A stretch of 64,000 nt of DNA. Origin: Quadrisphaera sp. RL12-1S (GTDB lineage Bacteria; Actinomycetota; Actinomycetes; Actinomycetales; Quadrisphaeraceae). A program made the position numbers and the translations under genes. The stretch is from assembly GCF_014270065.1 (NCBI RefSeq), contig NZ_JACNME010000005.1, forward strand, positions 248,001 through 312,000, given 5' to 3'. Shown here piece after piece: positions 35,169 through 44,727 of the stretch (positions within the stretch are counted from its first letter, which is position 1; every line of letters begins with the position of its first letter). The notes under the pieces were generated by a model that worked only from the letters and a program-made list of their open reading frames with translations, did not search any database and was not told where the DNA came from.

Positions 35169-35881
35169 CGCTCCAGGCGGTCGTGCTGGCCGCGGGCAAG
35201 GGCACCCGGCTGGGCCGCCCCCTGCCCAAGCCCCTGACGCAGCTGGCCGACGGGCGCAGCATCCTCGCCCAGCAGGTCGACAACCTCCGCGAGGTGCTCG
35301 GCGAGCAGCTGTCGATCACCGCGGTGGTCGGCTACAAGGCCCCGCTCATCATGGAGGCGCTGCCCCGGCTGCTGTTCGCCTACAACGAGGACTACGAGGA
35401 CACCAACACCTCCAAGTCCCTCCTGCGGGCGCTGGAGCTGTCCGCCGACGGGCCCGTGATCTGGCTCAACGGCGACGTGGTCTTCGAGCCCGCGCTGCTG
35501 GAGCTGCTGCTCGGCCCGATCGCCCGCGGTGAGAGCGCGGTGTGCGTCAACACCTCCTCGGTGGCCGAGGAGGAGGTCAAGTACACGGTCGACGCAGACG
35601 GCTTCGTCGCCGAGCTGTCCAAGACCGTGGTCGGCGGCCTGGGCGAGGCCGTGGGCATCAACCTGGTCGGCGCCGCCGACAAGGCGCTGCTCGTGGAGAG
35701 CCTGCGCGCCTGCGGCGACCAGGACTACTTCGAGCGCGGCATCGAGCTGTCCATCGCCCAGGGCATGCGGGTGCTGCCGGTCGACATCTCCGCGCACGTG
35801 GCGGTGGAGGTCGACTTCGAGGAGGACCTCGCCCGCGCCGAGCGCCTCGTCGCCGAGCACCGCCAGGCCCAGGACTCCTGA
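35165..35881 (+). CDS. Nucleotidyltransferase, LicC/TagD-like role inferred
   Basis: A 238-residue NTP transferase. The N-terminal signature LAAGKGTRLGRPLPKPL binds the nucleotide. WLNGDVVFE supplies the metal-binding Asp. GINLVG and the C-terminal PVDISAHVAVEVDFEEDL resemble LicC-type CTP:phosphocholine cytidylyltransferases and sugar-phosphate uridylyltransferases. The four-base overlap with the glycerophosphotransferase-like gene suggests it supplies a CDP-activated polyol or choline for the same polymer. The exact substrate is not shown by the sequence. Confidence 0.8.
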   Translation: MTLQAVVLAAGKGTRLGRPLPKPLTQLADGRSILAQQVDNLREVLGEQLSITAVVGYKAPLIMEALPRLLFAYNEDYEDTNTSKSLLRALELSADGPVIWLNGDVVFEPALLELLLGPIARGESAVCVNTSSVAEEEVKYTVDADGFVAELSKTVVGGLGEAVGINLVGAADKALLVESLRACGDQDYFERGIELSIAQGMRVLPVDISAHVAVEVDFEEDLARAERLVAEHRQAQDS

Positions 35882-35909
35882 CCGCCTCGCCCGCTGGCCC
35901 CGCGAGGGG

Positions 35910-37055
35910 TCAGCGGGCGACGACGGCGAGGACCTGGTCGGCGATCTCCGCCTCCTCGTCGGTGGGGACGACGAGCACCTTCTCGCCGATCCGCACCGGC
36001 TCCGCGGGACTCCTCGACGTCTGCGCCGCGTCGTTCAGCGCTGAGTCCACCCCGAAGCCGAGGTGCTCCAGGGGCGCGCAGACCGCGGCGCGCACAGCGG
36101 CGGCGTTCTCGCCCACCCCGGCGGTGAAGACGACCGCCTGCACCCGCGGCACCAGCGCCAGGAACGAGCCGACGGCGGCGGAGAGCCGGTAGCAGTACAC
36201 CTCCAGCGCCGCGCGGGCCGCCTCGTCACCGGCGTCCGCGCGGGCCTGCACCGAGCGCACGTCCGACTCCCCCGCCAGGCCCTGGAGGCCGCTGCGCTTG
36301 TTGAGCAGGTCGTCCACCTCGGCCGCGGTCATGCCGGCCTCGCGCACCAGCGTCATGACGATGGCCGGGTCGACGTCGCCGCTGCGGGTGCCCATCGCGG
36401 AGCCGGCCAGCGGGGTCAGGCCCATCGTGGTGTCGACGCTGCGCCCTCCCCGCACCGCGGTGACGGAGACGCCGTTGCCGACGTGCGCCACCACCAGGTC
36501 GGCCTCCTCGACCGGCACCGCGAGGAAGGCCGCGGCCCGCCGGGTGACCACCTGCACGCTCGTGCCGTGGAAGCCGTACTTGCGCAACCCGTAGCGGCGG
36601 GCGACGTCCGCGTCCACGGCGTAGGTCGCGGCGCGGGCGGGGATGGTCGCGTGGAAGGCGGTGTCGAAGACCGCCACCTGCGGCACGTCGGGCAGCGCCG
36701 TCCGCAGCGCCCGGATGGCGGCGAGCTGCGGCGGGTTGTGCAGCGGGGCCAGCGCCGAGAGCTCGTCGATGCCGCGCTCGACGTCGTCGTCGACGACGGT
36801 CGGGTGGGTGTACCGCGTCCCGCCCTGGACCACCCGGTGGCCCACCCCCGCCAGGCCCGACAGGCCCGGGCCCCCGCCGGAGGGCTCCAGGGCGGCCATC
36901 ACCTGCGCCAGCGCCGCCGCGTGGTCGGGCACGTCCGAGGAGCCGATGCGCTCGACGCTCCCCCGCGCCAGGACCTCGGCCGCGCCGTCGCCGTGCTCGC
37001 GGAGCTGGTACTTCAGGCTCGAGGAGCCCGCGTTGACGACGAGGACCCTGCTCAT
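35910..37055 (-). CDS. ackA: Acetate kinase
   Basis: A 381-residue acetate kinase that converts acetyl phosphate and ADP to acetate and ATP. The N-terminal signature VLVVNAGSSSLKYQL and the second signature region GLTPLAGSAMGTRSGDVDP are present, as is FHGTSV. The ATG overlaps the stop of pta (ATGA), so Pta and AckA are made together for acetate overflow or uptake. It faces the nucleotidyltransferase gene across 28 nt. Confidence 0.97.
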   Translation of the reverse strand: MSRVLVVNAGSSSLKYQLREHGDGAAEVLARGSVERIGSSDVPDHAAALAQVMAALEPSGGGPGLSGLAGVGHRVVQGGTRYTHPTVVDDDVERGIDELSALAPLHNPPQLAAIRALRTALPDVPQVAVFDTAFHATIPARAATYAVDADVARRYGLRKYGFHGTSVQVVTRRAAAFLAVPVEEADLVVAHVGNGVSVTAVRGGRSVDTTMGLTPLAGSAMGTRSGDVDPAIVMTLVREAGMTAAEVDDLLNKRSGLQGLAGESDVRSVQARADAGDEAARAALEVYCYRLSAAVGSFLALVPRVQAVVFTAGVGENAAAVRAAVCAPLEHLGFGVDSALNDAAQTSRSPAEPVRIGEKVLVVPTDEEAEIADQVLAVVAR

Positions 37056-39211
37056 GCGGACGCCTTCTTCGTGGTCTGGGACTGGACGGCGGTGATGGCC
37101 ACGGTCGAGACGACGTCGGCCACGGTGCAGCCGCGGGAGAGGTCGTTCACCGGGCGGCGCAGGCCCTGCAGCACCGGGCCCACGGCCACGGCGTCACCGG
37201 TGCGCTGCACCGCCTTGTAGGTGGTGTTGCCGGTGTTGAGGTCGGGGAAGACCAGCACGGTGGCGTTCCCGGCCACGGGGTTGTCGGGCATCTTGGCCGC
37301 GCCCGTGGCGGGGTCGACGGCGGCGTCGTACTGGATCGGACCGGCCAGCGGCAGGTCCGGGGCGCGCTCGGCGACCAGGCGGGTGGCCTCGCGGACCTTG
37401 TCGACGTCGACGCCGGCGCCCGAGCTGCCGGTGGAGTAGCTGACCATCGCCACCCGCGGCTCCACCCCGAACGCGCGCGCCGTCTCGGCGGAGGAGATGG
37501 CGATGCCCGCGAGCTCCTCGGCGGTGGGGTCGAGGTTGACGGCGCAGTCGGCGAAGACCATGACCCGGTCGGGCAGGCACATGAGGAAGGCGCCGGAGAC
37601 GCGGGAGGCGCCCGGCATCGTCTTGATCACCTCCAGGGCCGGCCGGATCGTGGCGGCGGTGGTATGCGTGGCGCCGGAGACCATGCCGTCGGCGTGGCCC
37701 GTCTCGACCATGAGCGTGCCGAAGTACGTGGGGTCCAGCAGCTGCTCCAGCGCGGCCTCCAGGGTGACGCCCTTGTGCTGGCGGCGCTCGGCGTACACCG
37801 GCGCCATCTGCTCGCGCAGCGGCGAGGTGGCCGGGTCCACGACGCGCGCGGAGCCGAGGTCCACGCCCAGCCGGTCCGCCTGCGCCCGGACCTCCTCCTC
37901 ACGGCCCAGGAGCACGAGGTCGGCGACGTCGAGGTGCCCGAGCTCCTCGGCGGCGCGCAGCACGCGGGTGTCCTCGCTCTCCGGCAGCACGATGGTGCGG
38001 CGGTCGGCGCGGGCGGCCGCGAGCAGCCGCGCGTTGAACATCGCCGGGGTCACGGCCTCGGTGCGCACCAGGCGGATCCGCTCGGACAGCTCCTCGGCGT
38101 CCACCCCCGCGCTGAAGGCGCCCAGCGCCGCGGTGACCTTGCGCTGGCTCGTGGGCCGGATCGCGCCGGTGGCGCCCTCCAGGCGGTGGATGGTCGTGTA
38201 CGTGTCGGTCGGCACGCTGATCATCGGCAGGCCGCTGGGCCGCAGCAGGGTCAGCTGCAGGTCGTCGGGGCGGGTGCCGTTGGTGAGCACCAGGCCCCCC
38301 GGTGTCGGCAGGTCCCGGTGGATGGCCGCGCCCGCGGAGACGAGCATGAGGTCGAGCCGGTCACCGGAGGTGACCAGCAGCGTGCCCTCCCGCAGCAGCC
38401 GCAGGACGACGTCGGCGTGGGCCGAGCCCGCCAGGTACCCGCCGACCTCGCGCTCCAGCGCCGAGTCGGACCCGGTGAGCACGCTGCCGCCGAGCACGGA
38501 CGCCACCTCGCCCACCGTGAGGGCCGACAGCAGCGGCACCTCCTCGACGGCGTAGACGGGGTGCTTCGTGGCACCGCCGGTGTGCCCGCTCTGCTGCCGG
38601 ACCGCGTCCAGCACCGCCTCCCGGTGGGCCGGGTCCACGCGGTTGACCACGGTGGCCAGCTTGGTGCAGCCGCGGGCCGCGAGCGCGGATCCGGCCTCGC
38701 GGGCCGCCCCCGCCACCCTGCCCGACAGGGCCGCGGTGTCCTCCGAGGCCGCCCCCGCCGCGGAGACCACGACGACGACGGGCGCGCCGAGGTTCACCGC
38801 GAGCAGCGCGTTGAGGTCCAGCTCGGTGGCCGGTGAGGGACCGGTGAAGTCCGTGCCCACGACGAGCACGAAGTCGGAGCGCTCGGACAGGCGCTCCACG
38901 CGCTCGACGATCGTGGCGACCAGGCGGCGGGGGTCGGGTCCGGCGTCGGTGGTGTCCACCAGGGCCGCGGCCTCGTCCCACGTGAGGCCCACGGCGTCGT
39001 CGTCGTCGATGTCCAGGTCGTAGCGGTGGCGCAGCAGGGCGACCAGCGGGTCGGGCTCGTCGCGGCTGGAGACCACCGGCCGGAAGACCACCGGCCGGCG
39101 CACGGAGCTGGCCAGCAGGTCGAGCAGCCCCAGCGCCACGACGGTCTTGCCCGCCCCGGCGCGGTCGGCTGTCACGTACAGGCGCTGGTTGGCTGACGAC
39201 ACGGGCTCCAC
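37052..39211 (-). CDS. pta: Phosphate acetyltransferase, long form
   Basis: A 719-residue enzyme that exchanges acetyl-CoA and phosphate for acetyl phosphate. The three-part layout of long Pta is clear: an N-terminal P-loop-like (BioD/CobQ) domain starting VTADRAGAGKTVVALGL, a middle DRTGG regulatory domain (about 215-330) and a C-terminal catalytic PTA domain (about 390-710) with SAETARAFGVEPRVAMVSYSTG. The GTG 39211 start lacks a good ribosome-binding site. GTG 39202 (VSSANQRLYVTADR), with GGTGGAG upstream, may be the true start. It is first in the operon with ackA. Confidence 0.96.
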   Translation of the reverse strand: MEPVSSANQRLYVTADRAGAGKTVVALGLLDLLASSVRRPVVFRPVVSSRDEPDPLVALLRHRYDLDIDDDDAVGLTWDEAAALVDTTDAGPDPRRLVATIVERVERLSERSDFVLVVGTDFTGPSPATELDLNALLAVNLGAPVVVVVSAAGAASEDTAALSGRVAGAAREAGSALAARGCTKLATVVNRVDPAHREAVLDAVRQQSGHTGGATKHPVYAVEEVPLLSALTVGEVASVLGGSVLTGSDSALEREVGGYLAGSAHADVVLRLLREGTLLVTSGDRLDLMLVSAGAAIHRDLPTPGGLVLTNGTRPDDLQLTLLRPSGLPMISVPTDTYTTIHRLEGATGAIRPTSQRKVTAALGAFSAGVDAEELSERIRLVRTEAVTPAMFNARLLAAARADRRTIVLPESEDTRVLRAAEELGHLDVADLVLLGREEEVRAQADRLGVDLGSARVVDPATSPLREQMAPVYAERRQHKGVTLEAALEQLLDPTYFGTLMVETGHADGMVSGATHTTAATIRPALEVIKTMPGASRVSGAFLMCLPDRVMVFADCAVNLDPTAEELAGIAISSAETARAFGVEPRVAMVSYSTGSSGAGVDVDKVREATRLVAERAPDLPLAGPIQYDAAVDPATGAAKMPDNPVAGNATVLVFPDLNTGNTTYKAVQRTGDAVAVGPVLQGLRRPVNDLSRGCTVADVVSTVAITAVQSQTTKKASA

Positions 39212-39267
39212 CCTGTCGGGCCGGGGCTGGCGGCGCCACGCCGGGGCGGCGTGGCGCCGATCACGCC

Positions 39268-41364
39268 TCAGGCGGTGCGCAGGTCCAGCCAGGCGACCTG
39301 CTCGGGGGTGAGCTCGACGTCGAGGGCGGCCATCGACGAGCGCAGCTCGGCGAGGGAGCGCGGGCCGATGAGCGCGAAGGTCGGGAAGCTCTGGGCCAGC
39401 ACGTACGCCAGCGCCACGGCCGTGGTGGGGACGCCCAGCTGCTCCCCGAGGGCCTGCGCCCGGCGCTTGCGCTCGAGGTTGTCCTCCGACAGGTAGCAGC
39501 GGACCAGCTCGGCGTCACCGCGCATCTCGGCGTCGTCGCGGGCGAAGAACCCGCGCGCCTGCGAGCTCCACGGCAGCAGCGGCACGCCGCGCTCCTCCAG
39601 CCAGGCCCGGGAGGCGGGGTCGGTGGCGTGCACGCACCCCGCCCACGGGACGTCGAGGGCGCGGGCCAGGCCGAAGTGGTTGGACAGCACCCTGAAACCG
39701 GCGCGGCCGTGGGCGGCGGCGTAGTCGTTGGCGGCGTCGAAGCGCTCCGGGGTCCAGTTGGAGCCGCCGTAGACGCCGATCCGGCCGGCGCGGGCGTGCT
39801 CGTCGAGCACGTCGACGAACTCCCCCACCGGCACCGACGGGTCGTCGCGGTGCATGAGGTAGAGGTCGGCGCGCTCCAGGCCCTGCCGCTCGAAGGACTC
39901 CAGCAGCTGGCGGGACAGGGACTCCGGGTCGCAGTGGGGCGTGTGGGCGCCCTTGACGACGACGGTCACCTGGTCCCGGATCCCGCGGTTGGCCAGCCAG
40001 CGGCCGAAGCGGCGCTCGTACTCGCCGTCGCGCCCGTAGACCCAGGCCGTGTCGAAGGTGGTGCCGCCGGCCTCGACGAACGCGTCGAACAGGGCGCTGG
40101 CGTGGGAGAGGGTCGGCTGGTTGTCGCAGCCCATGACGAGCCGTGAGACCGGGCTGTCCAGTCCCTGGACCCGGCCGACCGGGACCCTGGCGCTGCCGGG
40201 CACCGGCACGCGCAGGGGCTGGCGCGACAGGGTGGGGATGCTCGCGGTCTCCGCCTCGAACGGGTAGCGCAGGCCGAGGCCGGCCCGCCACCTGTCGAGC
40301 ACGGCGAGCGTGCCCAGGGAGTCCGCGTGGGACTGCTCCGGCGCCTCGCCGGTGGCGCCCGGCGCGCCGGCCGCCAGGGCGCGGGCGGCGTCGGCGAGGG
40401 CCTCGGCCTCCAGGGCGAAGGCCTGCTGGGCCGGGGCGGCGCCGTCCCAGACCTCCTCGACGGGCTCCTCCCCGACCCGGCGCAGCACCAGGCGAGGGGC
40501 GGCCTGCACCGTCCAGGGGTCGTGCAGCTCGAGGGTGCCGAGGCTGCCGCGGACCACGGCGGTCTGCGGCTCCTCCAGGCGGACGCCGGTGCGGACGGTG
40601 GCCAGCAGGCCCCCGCCGAAGTCGAGGTGCGCCGTCGCCCACTCGTCCACGCCGGTCGGGCCGAGGTGACCGGCGGCGCGCAGGCCCTCGGGGCCCGGCA
40701 GCGGGTCGGCCGACGGCCTGCCGGTGGCAGCACCGGCGACGGCGCGGGCGAACGAGACCGGGTAGCAGCCGACGTCGAGGATGCCGCCCCCGGCGGTGGC
40801 GGGGTCGAACAGGCGGCCCGGGCCCCGCCCGTCGCCGTCGGGGTTGGGGGAGGAGGCGAAGGAGAAGCTGGAGTCGACGTGCGAGACCTCGCCGACGGCC
40901 CCCTCGGAGACCAGCTGCAGCAGGCGCCGGGTGGCGGGGTGGAAGCGGTAGGCGAAGGCCTCCAGCAGCGCCACGCCGGCCTCGCGGGCGGCGTCGACCA
41001 CGCCGGCGGCGGACCCGAGGTCCGGTGTCAGCGGCTTCTCGACGAGCAGGTGCTTGCCGGCGCGGGCCGCGGCCACCGCCAGCTCGGCGTGGCGGGGGTG
41101 GACGACGGCGACGTAGACGCCGTCCACCGACGGGTCGGCGAGGACCTCCTCGTAGGTGCCGGAGGCGACCCTCCCCCCGCGGGCGGCGCCGTCGGGGCCG
41201 GCCGCCTCGGCCTCGTCGGCCAGCGCGCGGGCCCGGGCCGGGTCGGAGCTGGCGACCGCCACGAGCACTCCCGTCCGGCTGGCGGGCAGCTCCCGCACGA
41301 AGCGGCGGGCGATGGACCCCGGACCCAGCACGGCCCAGCGGAAGACGGCGTCGTCGAGTGGCAC
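39268..41364 (-). CDS. Gfo/Idh/MocA oxidoreductase fused to an aldo/keto reductase
   Basis: A 698-residue fusion of two complete oxidoreductases. Residues about 1-375 are a Gfo/Idh/MocA enzyme (WAVLGPGSIARRFVREL Rossmann motif, LLVEKPLTPD). Residues about 385-698 are an aldo/keto reductase with Asp/Tyr in TFDTAWVYG, Lys in VTVVVKGAH, His in LYLMHRDD and the cofactor-binding IGPRS. Both active sites look intact, so the protein may channel a keto or aldehyde intermediate. I place the start at GTG 41364, seven nt after TAGCCT, as a leaderless gene; the longer frame from GTG 41394 lacks a signal. No substrate is indicated. Confidence 0.88.
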   Translation of the reverse strand: MPLDDAVFRWAVLGPGSIARRFVRELPASRTGVLVAVASSDPARARALADEAEAAGPDGAARGGRVASGTYEEVLADPSVDGVYVAVVHPRHAELAVAAARAGKHLLVEKPLTPDLGSAAGVVDAAREAGVALLEAFAYRFHPATRRLLQLVSEGAVGEVSHVDSSFSFASSPNPDGDGRGPGRLFDPATAGGGILDVGCYPVSFARAVAGAATGRPSADPLPGPEGLRAAGHLGPTGVDEWATAHLDFGGGLLATVRTGVRLEEPQTAVVRGSLGTLELHDPWTVQAAPRLVLRRVGEEPVEEVWDGAAPAQQAFALEAEALADAARALAAGAPGATGEAPEQSHADSLGTLAVLDRWRAGLGLRYPFEAETASIPTLSRQPLRVPVPGSARVPVGRVQGLDSPVSRLVMGCDNQPTLSHASALFDAFVEAGGTTFDTAWVYGRDGEYERRFGRWLANRGIRDQVTVVVKGAHTPHCDPESLSRQLLESFERQGLERADLYLMHRDDPSVPVGEFVDVLDEHARAGRIGVYGGSNWTPERFDAANDYAAAHGRAGFRVLSNHFGLARALDVPWAGCVHATDPASRAWLEERGVPLLPWSSQARGFFARDDAEMRGDAELVRCYLSEDNLERKRRAQALGEQLGVPTTAVALAYVLAQSFPTFALIGPRSLAELRSSMAALDVELTPEQVAWLDLRTA

Positions 41365-41371
41365 GCCCAGC

Positions 41372-41377
41372 AGGCTA
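41372..41377 (-). promoter_or_regulatory. Putative -10 box of a leaderless transcript (fusion oxidoreductase)
   Basis: On the minus strand TAGCCT ends 7 nt before the GTG at 41364. This spacing supports that start over the in-frame GTG 30 nt upstream. Confidence 0.45.
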
Positions 41378-41482
41378 GGCGAGGGTCCGGACACCAGGTC
41401 TAGACGGGCTGTCAGACCTCTCTGGGAGGGTGCTCAGCGTGACCGCGAGAGCCCGACACGCCGTCCGAGCAGCCAACACCGA

Positions 41483-41498
41483 CCACTACCAGTAGTTC
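41483..41498 (+). promoter_or_regulatory. NrdR box 1 (upstream, weaker)
   Basis: CCACTACCAGTAGTTC keeps the symmetric CACTA/TAGT half-sites of the NrdR consensus ACACWATATATWGTGT but differs in the centre. It starts exactly 32 bp before the second box, the usual three-turn spacing of NrdR box pairs. Confidence 0.6.
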
Positions 41499-41514
41499 GC
41501 TGGCGGAGTCCCGC

Positions 41515-41530
41515 CCACTAGATGTAGCGT
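41515..41530 (+). promoter_or_regulatory. NrdR box 2 (downstream, stronger)
   Basis: CCACTAGATGTAGCGT matches the NrdR consensus ACACWATATATWGTGT at about 12 of 16 positions, including the C-W-A and T-W-G cores. It lies 127 nt before the nrdA start. NrdR represses ribonucleotide reductase genes when deoxynucleotides are sufficient. Confidence 0.7.
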
Positions 41531-41656
41531 CAGAAGCACCGGACAGGCGCCAGGCAGCGCCGACCGGGCACCCCACTTCCCCGGGACCTGCGGCGATGAC
41601 GCAGCGTTCCGGTCTCATCACGCGCTCACGCACCACGACGACCCGAGGAGACGCAC

Positions 41657-44600
41657 ATGACCCAGGTGGCAGACGAGGTCCTGGAGGTCACCACGGACGG
41701 CTCCGCGGGTGCGCACGGGGAGCCCACCGCGGCCCCCACCGCGGTGATCAACCGCCGCGGCGAGGTCGTCGACTTCGACGCCTCCCGCATCACGGTGGCG
41801 CTGCAGAAGGCCTTCCTCGCCACCGAGGGCCAGGCCGCCGGCAGCTCCGCCCGCGTGCGCGAGCTGGTCGACGAGATGACCCGCACCGTGGTCGAGACCC
41901 TCGTGCGCCGCTCCCTGGCCGGCTCGGGCTCCTCCGGCCGCCCGGTGGCGGTCGAGGAGGTGCAGGACCAGGTCGAGCTGGTGCTCATGCGTTCGGGCGA
42001 GCACGCCGTGGCCCGCTCCTACATCCTCTACCGCGAGGAGCACGCCCGCGCCCGCCGCGAGCGCGAGGCCGCCACCCCCAGCGTGGAGAAGGTGCGCCAG
42101 CTGTCGGTGCGCACCACCGAGGGCACCCTCGTCCCGCTCGACCGCGACCGCGTGGCCGCCGTCGTCGCCGAGGCCTGCGCGGGCCTGCCCACGGTGGACC
42201 CGGACGCCGTGGTCACCGAGGCCATGCGGACCCTGTACGACGGCGTCGGCGAGGTCGAGCTGGCCCAGGCCCTGGTGCTGGCCGCCCGCACCAAGGTCGA
42301 GGTCGACCCGGACTACACCTACGTCTCCGCCCGCCTGCTCATGGACATGCTGCGCACCGAGGCCCTCTCGCACGTGCTCGGCGAGCGCACGCTGGCCACC
42401 GCGCCGCAGATGGCGCAGCTGTACCCGCGCTACCTCAAGGGCTACGTGGCCAAGGGCATCGCCCTCGGCATGCTCGACCCGCGCCTGGCCGAGTTCGACC
42501 TCGACAAGCTGGGCCAGGCCATCGAGTCCGGCCGCGACGGCCAGTTCACGTTCCTGGGCCTGCAGACCCTGTACGACCGCTACTTCCTGCACGAGCACGG
42601 CGTGCGCTACGAGCTGCCGCAGGCGTTCTTCCTCCGCGTGGCGATGGGCCTGGCCCTCAACGAGGAGCACAAGGAGGAGCGGGCGATCGAGTTCTACCGC
42701 CTGATCTCCAGCTTCGACTTCATGTGCTCCACGCCCACGCTGTTCAACGCCGGCACCACGCGCCCGCAGCTGTCCAGCTGCTTCCTCACCACCGTCTCGG
42801 ACGACCTGTCCGGCATCTTCCAGTCCATCAAGGACAACGCGATGCTGGCCAAGTACTCGGGCGGGCTGGGCAACGACTGGACCCCGGTGCGCGGCATCGG
42901 CGCCCACATCAAGGGCACCAACGGCCAGAGCCAGGGCGTCGTGCCCTTCCTCAAGATCGCCAACGACACCGCCGTCGCGGTGAACCAGGGCGGCAAGCGC
43001 AAGGGCGCCGTCTGCGCCTACCTGGAGACCTGGCACATCGACGTCGAGGAGTTCCTGGAGCTCCGCAAGAACACCGGTGACGAGCGCCGCCGCACGCACG
43101 ACATGAACACGGCCAACTGGGTGCCGGACCTGTTCATGCAGCGCGTGGCCGCGGGTGGCACCTGGACCCTGTTCTCCCCCGACGAGACGCCCGACCTGCA
43201 CGACCTGTACGGCCCGGCCTTCGCCGAGCGCTACGCGGAGTACGAGGCGATGGCCGAGCGCGGCGAGCTGCGCGTGCACCGCCGGGTGAACGCCGTCGAC
43301 CTGTGGCGCAAGATGCTGACCGCGCTGTTCGAGACCGGGCACCCGTGGATCACCTTCAAGGACCCGTGCAACCTGCGCTCCCCGCAGCAGCACGTGGGCG
43401 TGGTGCACTCCTCCAACCTGTGCACCGAGATCACGCTGAACACCAACGCGGACGAGGTCGCGGTCTGCAACCTCGGCTCGATCAACCTGGCCGCGCACAC
43501 CACCGCCGACGGCCTGGACGTGGAGCGCCTGCGCCGCACGGTCCGCACCGCGGTGCGCATGCTCGACAACGTCATCGACCTGAACCTCTACACGATCCCC
43601 CAGGCCGAGAACGCCAACCAGCAGCACCGCCCGGTGGGCCTGGGCCTCATGGGCTTCCAGGACGCGCTGTTCGCGCTGCGCCTGCCCTACTCCTCGGAGG
43701 AGGCCGTGCAGTTCGCGGACACCTCCATGGAGCAGATCTCCTACGCGGCGATCGAGGCCAGCTCCGACCTGGCGGCCGAGCGCGGCTCCTACAGGAGCTT
43801 CGACGGGTCGCTGTGGAGCCGCGGCGTGCTCCCGATCGACTCCCTGGAGCTGCTGCGCGAGTCCCGCGGCGGAGACGTCGACCTCGACACCTCCACCACG
43901 CTGGACTGGGCGCCGCTGCGCGAGAAGGTGCAGCGCCAGGGCATGCGCAACTCCAACGTCATGGCGATCGCGCCCACCGCGACGATCTCCAACATCGTGG
44001 GCGTCGCGCAGTCGATCGAGCCGATGTACCGCAACCTGTTCGTCAAGTCGAACATGTCCGGTGACTTCACCGTGGTGAACGCCTCGCTGGTCCGCGACCT
44101 CGCCGAGCGCGGTCTGTGGGACGAGGTCATGGTCTCCGACCTCAAGTACTTCGACGGCTCCCTGGGCGCCATCGACCGCGTCCCGGCCGACCTGCAGGCG
44201 CTCTACGCCACCGCGTTCGAGGTGGACCCGTCCTGGCTGCTGCGCTCCGCCGCCCGCCGCCAGAAGTGGATCGACCAGGCGCAGTCGCTGAACCTGTACG
44301 TGTCCAGCCCGAACGGCCGCAAGCTCGACAACCTGTACCGCACGGCCTGGCAGCTGGGCCTGAAGACGACGTACTACCTGCGCTCGTCCTCGGCCACGCA
44401 CGTGGAGAAGTCGACCCTGCGCGGCACCGACGGCAAGCTCAACGCCGTCTCCGCCGGCACCCCCGCGGCTGCTCCGGCCGCCGCCCCGGCCGCGGGCGTC
44501 CCCGCCCAGGGCGGCGCTGCCGCCAGCCCGGCCGCGGCCGTGGCGGCCAGCCCCTCCCCGGTGGTCTCGCTGCCCGAGACCGCTGCCGCGGAGGAGGCCT

Positions 44601-44671
44601 CGCGCTACAGCGCCGAGTACGCCGCGGCCTGCTCCATCGAGAACGGCGAGGACTGCGAGGCCTGCCAGTGA
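41657..44671 (+). CDS. nrdA: Class I ribonucleotide reductase large subunit, with two ATP-cone domains
   Basis: The 1004-residue catalytic subunit, which reduces ribonucleoside diphosphates. Two ATP-cone-like domains open the protein (about 25-130, with [16 protein letters not shown] and YILYREEH, and about 148-240). The catalytic residues are visible: Cys in QLSSCFLTT (about 374), the N-x-C-x-E site in SSNLCTEI (about 587) and the partner Cys in AVCNLGS (about 602). The tail ends DCEACQ, the redox-active CxxC that meets thioredoxin or glutaredoxin. A flexible Ala/Pro/Gly linker (about 933-970) precedes it. GAGGAG precedes the ATG. NrdR boxes lie upstream, and nrdB follows 56 nt later. Confidence 0.96.
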   Translation: MTQVADEVLEVTTDGSAGAHGEPTAAPTAVINRRGEVVDFDASRITVALQKAFLATEGQAAGSSARVRELVDEMTRTVVETLVRRSLAGSGSSGRPVAVEEVQDQVELVLMRSGEHAVARSYILYREEHARARREREAATPSVEKVRQLSVRTTEGTLVPLDRDRVAAVVAEACAGLPTVDPDAVVTEAMRTLYDGVGEVELAQALVLAARTKVEVDPDYTYVSARLLMDMLRTEALSHVLGERTLATAPQMAQLYPRYLKGYVAKGIALGMLDPRLAEFDLDKLGQAIESGRDGQFTFLGLQTLYDRYFLHEHGVRYELPQAFFLRVAMGLALNEEHKEERAIEFYRLISSFDFMCSTPTLFNAGTTRPQLSSCFLTTVSDDLSGIFQSIKDNAMLAKYSGGLGNDWTPVRGIGAHIKGTNGQSQGVVPFLKIANDTAVAVNQGGKRKGAVCAYLETWHIDVEEFLELRKNTGDERRRTHDMNTANWVPDLFMQRVAAGGTWTLFSPDETPDLHDLYGPAFAERYAEYEAMAERGELRVHRRVNAVDLWRKMLTALFETGHPWITFKDPCNLRSPQQHVGVVHSSNLCTEITLNTNADEVAVCNLGSINLAAHTTADGLDVERLRRTVRTAVRMLDNVIDLNLYTIPQAENANQQHRPVGLGLMGFQDALFALRLPYSSEEAVQFADTSMEQISYAAIEASSDLAAERGSYRSFDGSLWSRGVLPIDSLELLRESRGGDVDLDTSTTLDWAPLREKVQRQGMRNSNVMAIAPTATISNIVGVAQSIEPMYRNLFVKSNMSGDFTVVNASLVRDLAERGLWDEVMVSDLKYFDGSLGAIDRVPADLQALYATAFEVDPSWLLRSAARRQKWIDQAQSLNLYVSSPNGRKLDNLYRTAWQLGLKTTYYLRSSSATHVEKSTLRGTDGKLNAVSAGTPAAAPAAAPAAGVPAQGGAAASPAAAVAASPSPVVSLPETAAAEEASRYSAEYAAACSIENGEDCEACQ

Positions 44672-44727
44672 GCGCGCCGACCAGCCCCCAGCTCCCGACC
44701 ACCCGCACCTCATCGGAGGAGATCACC

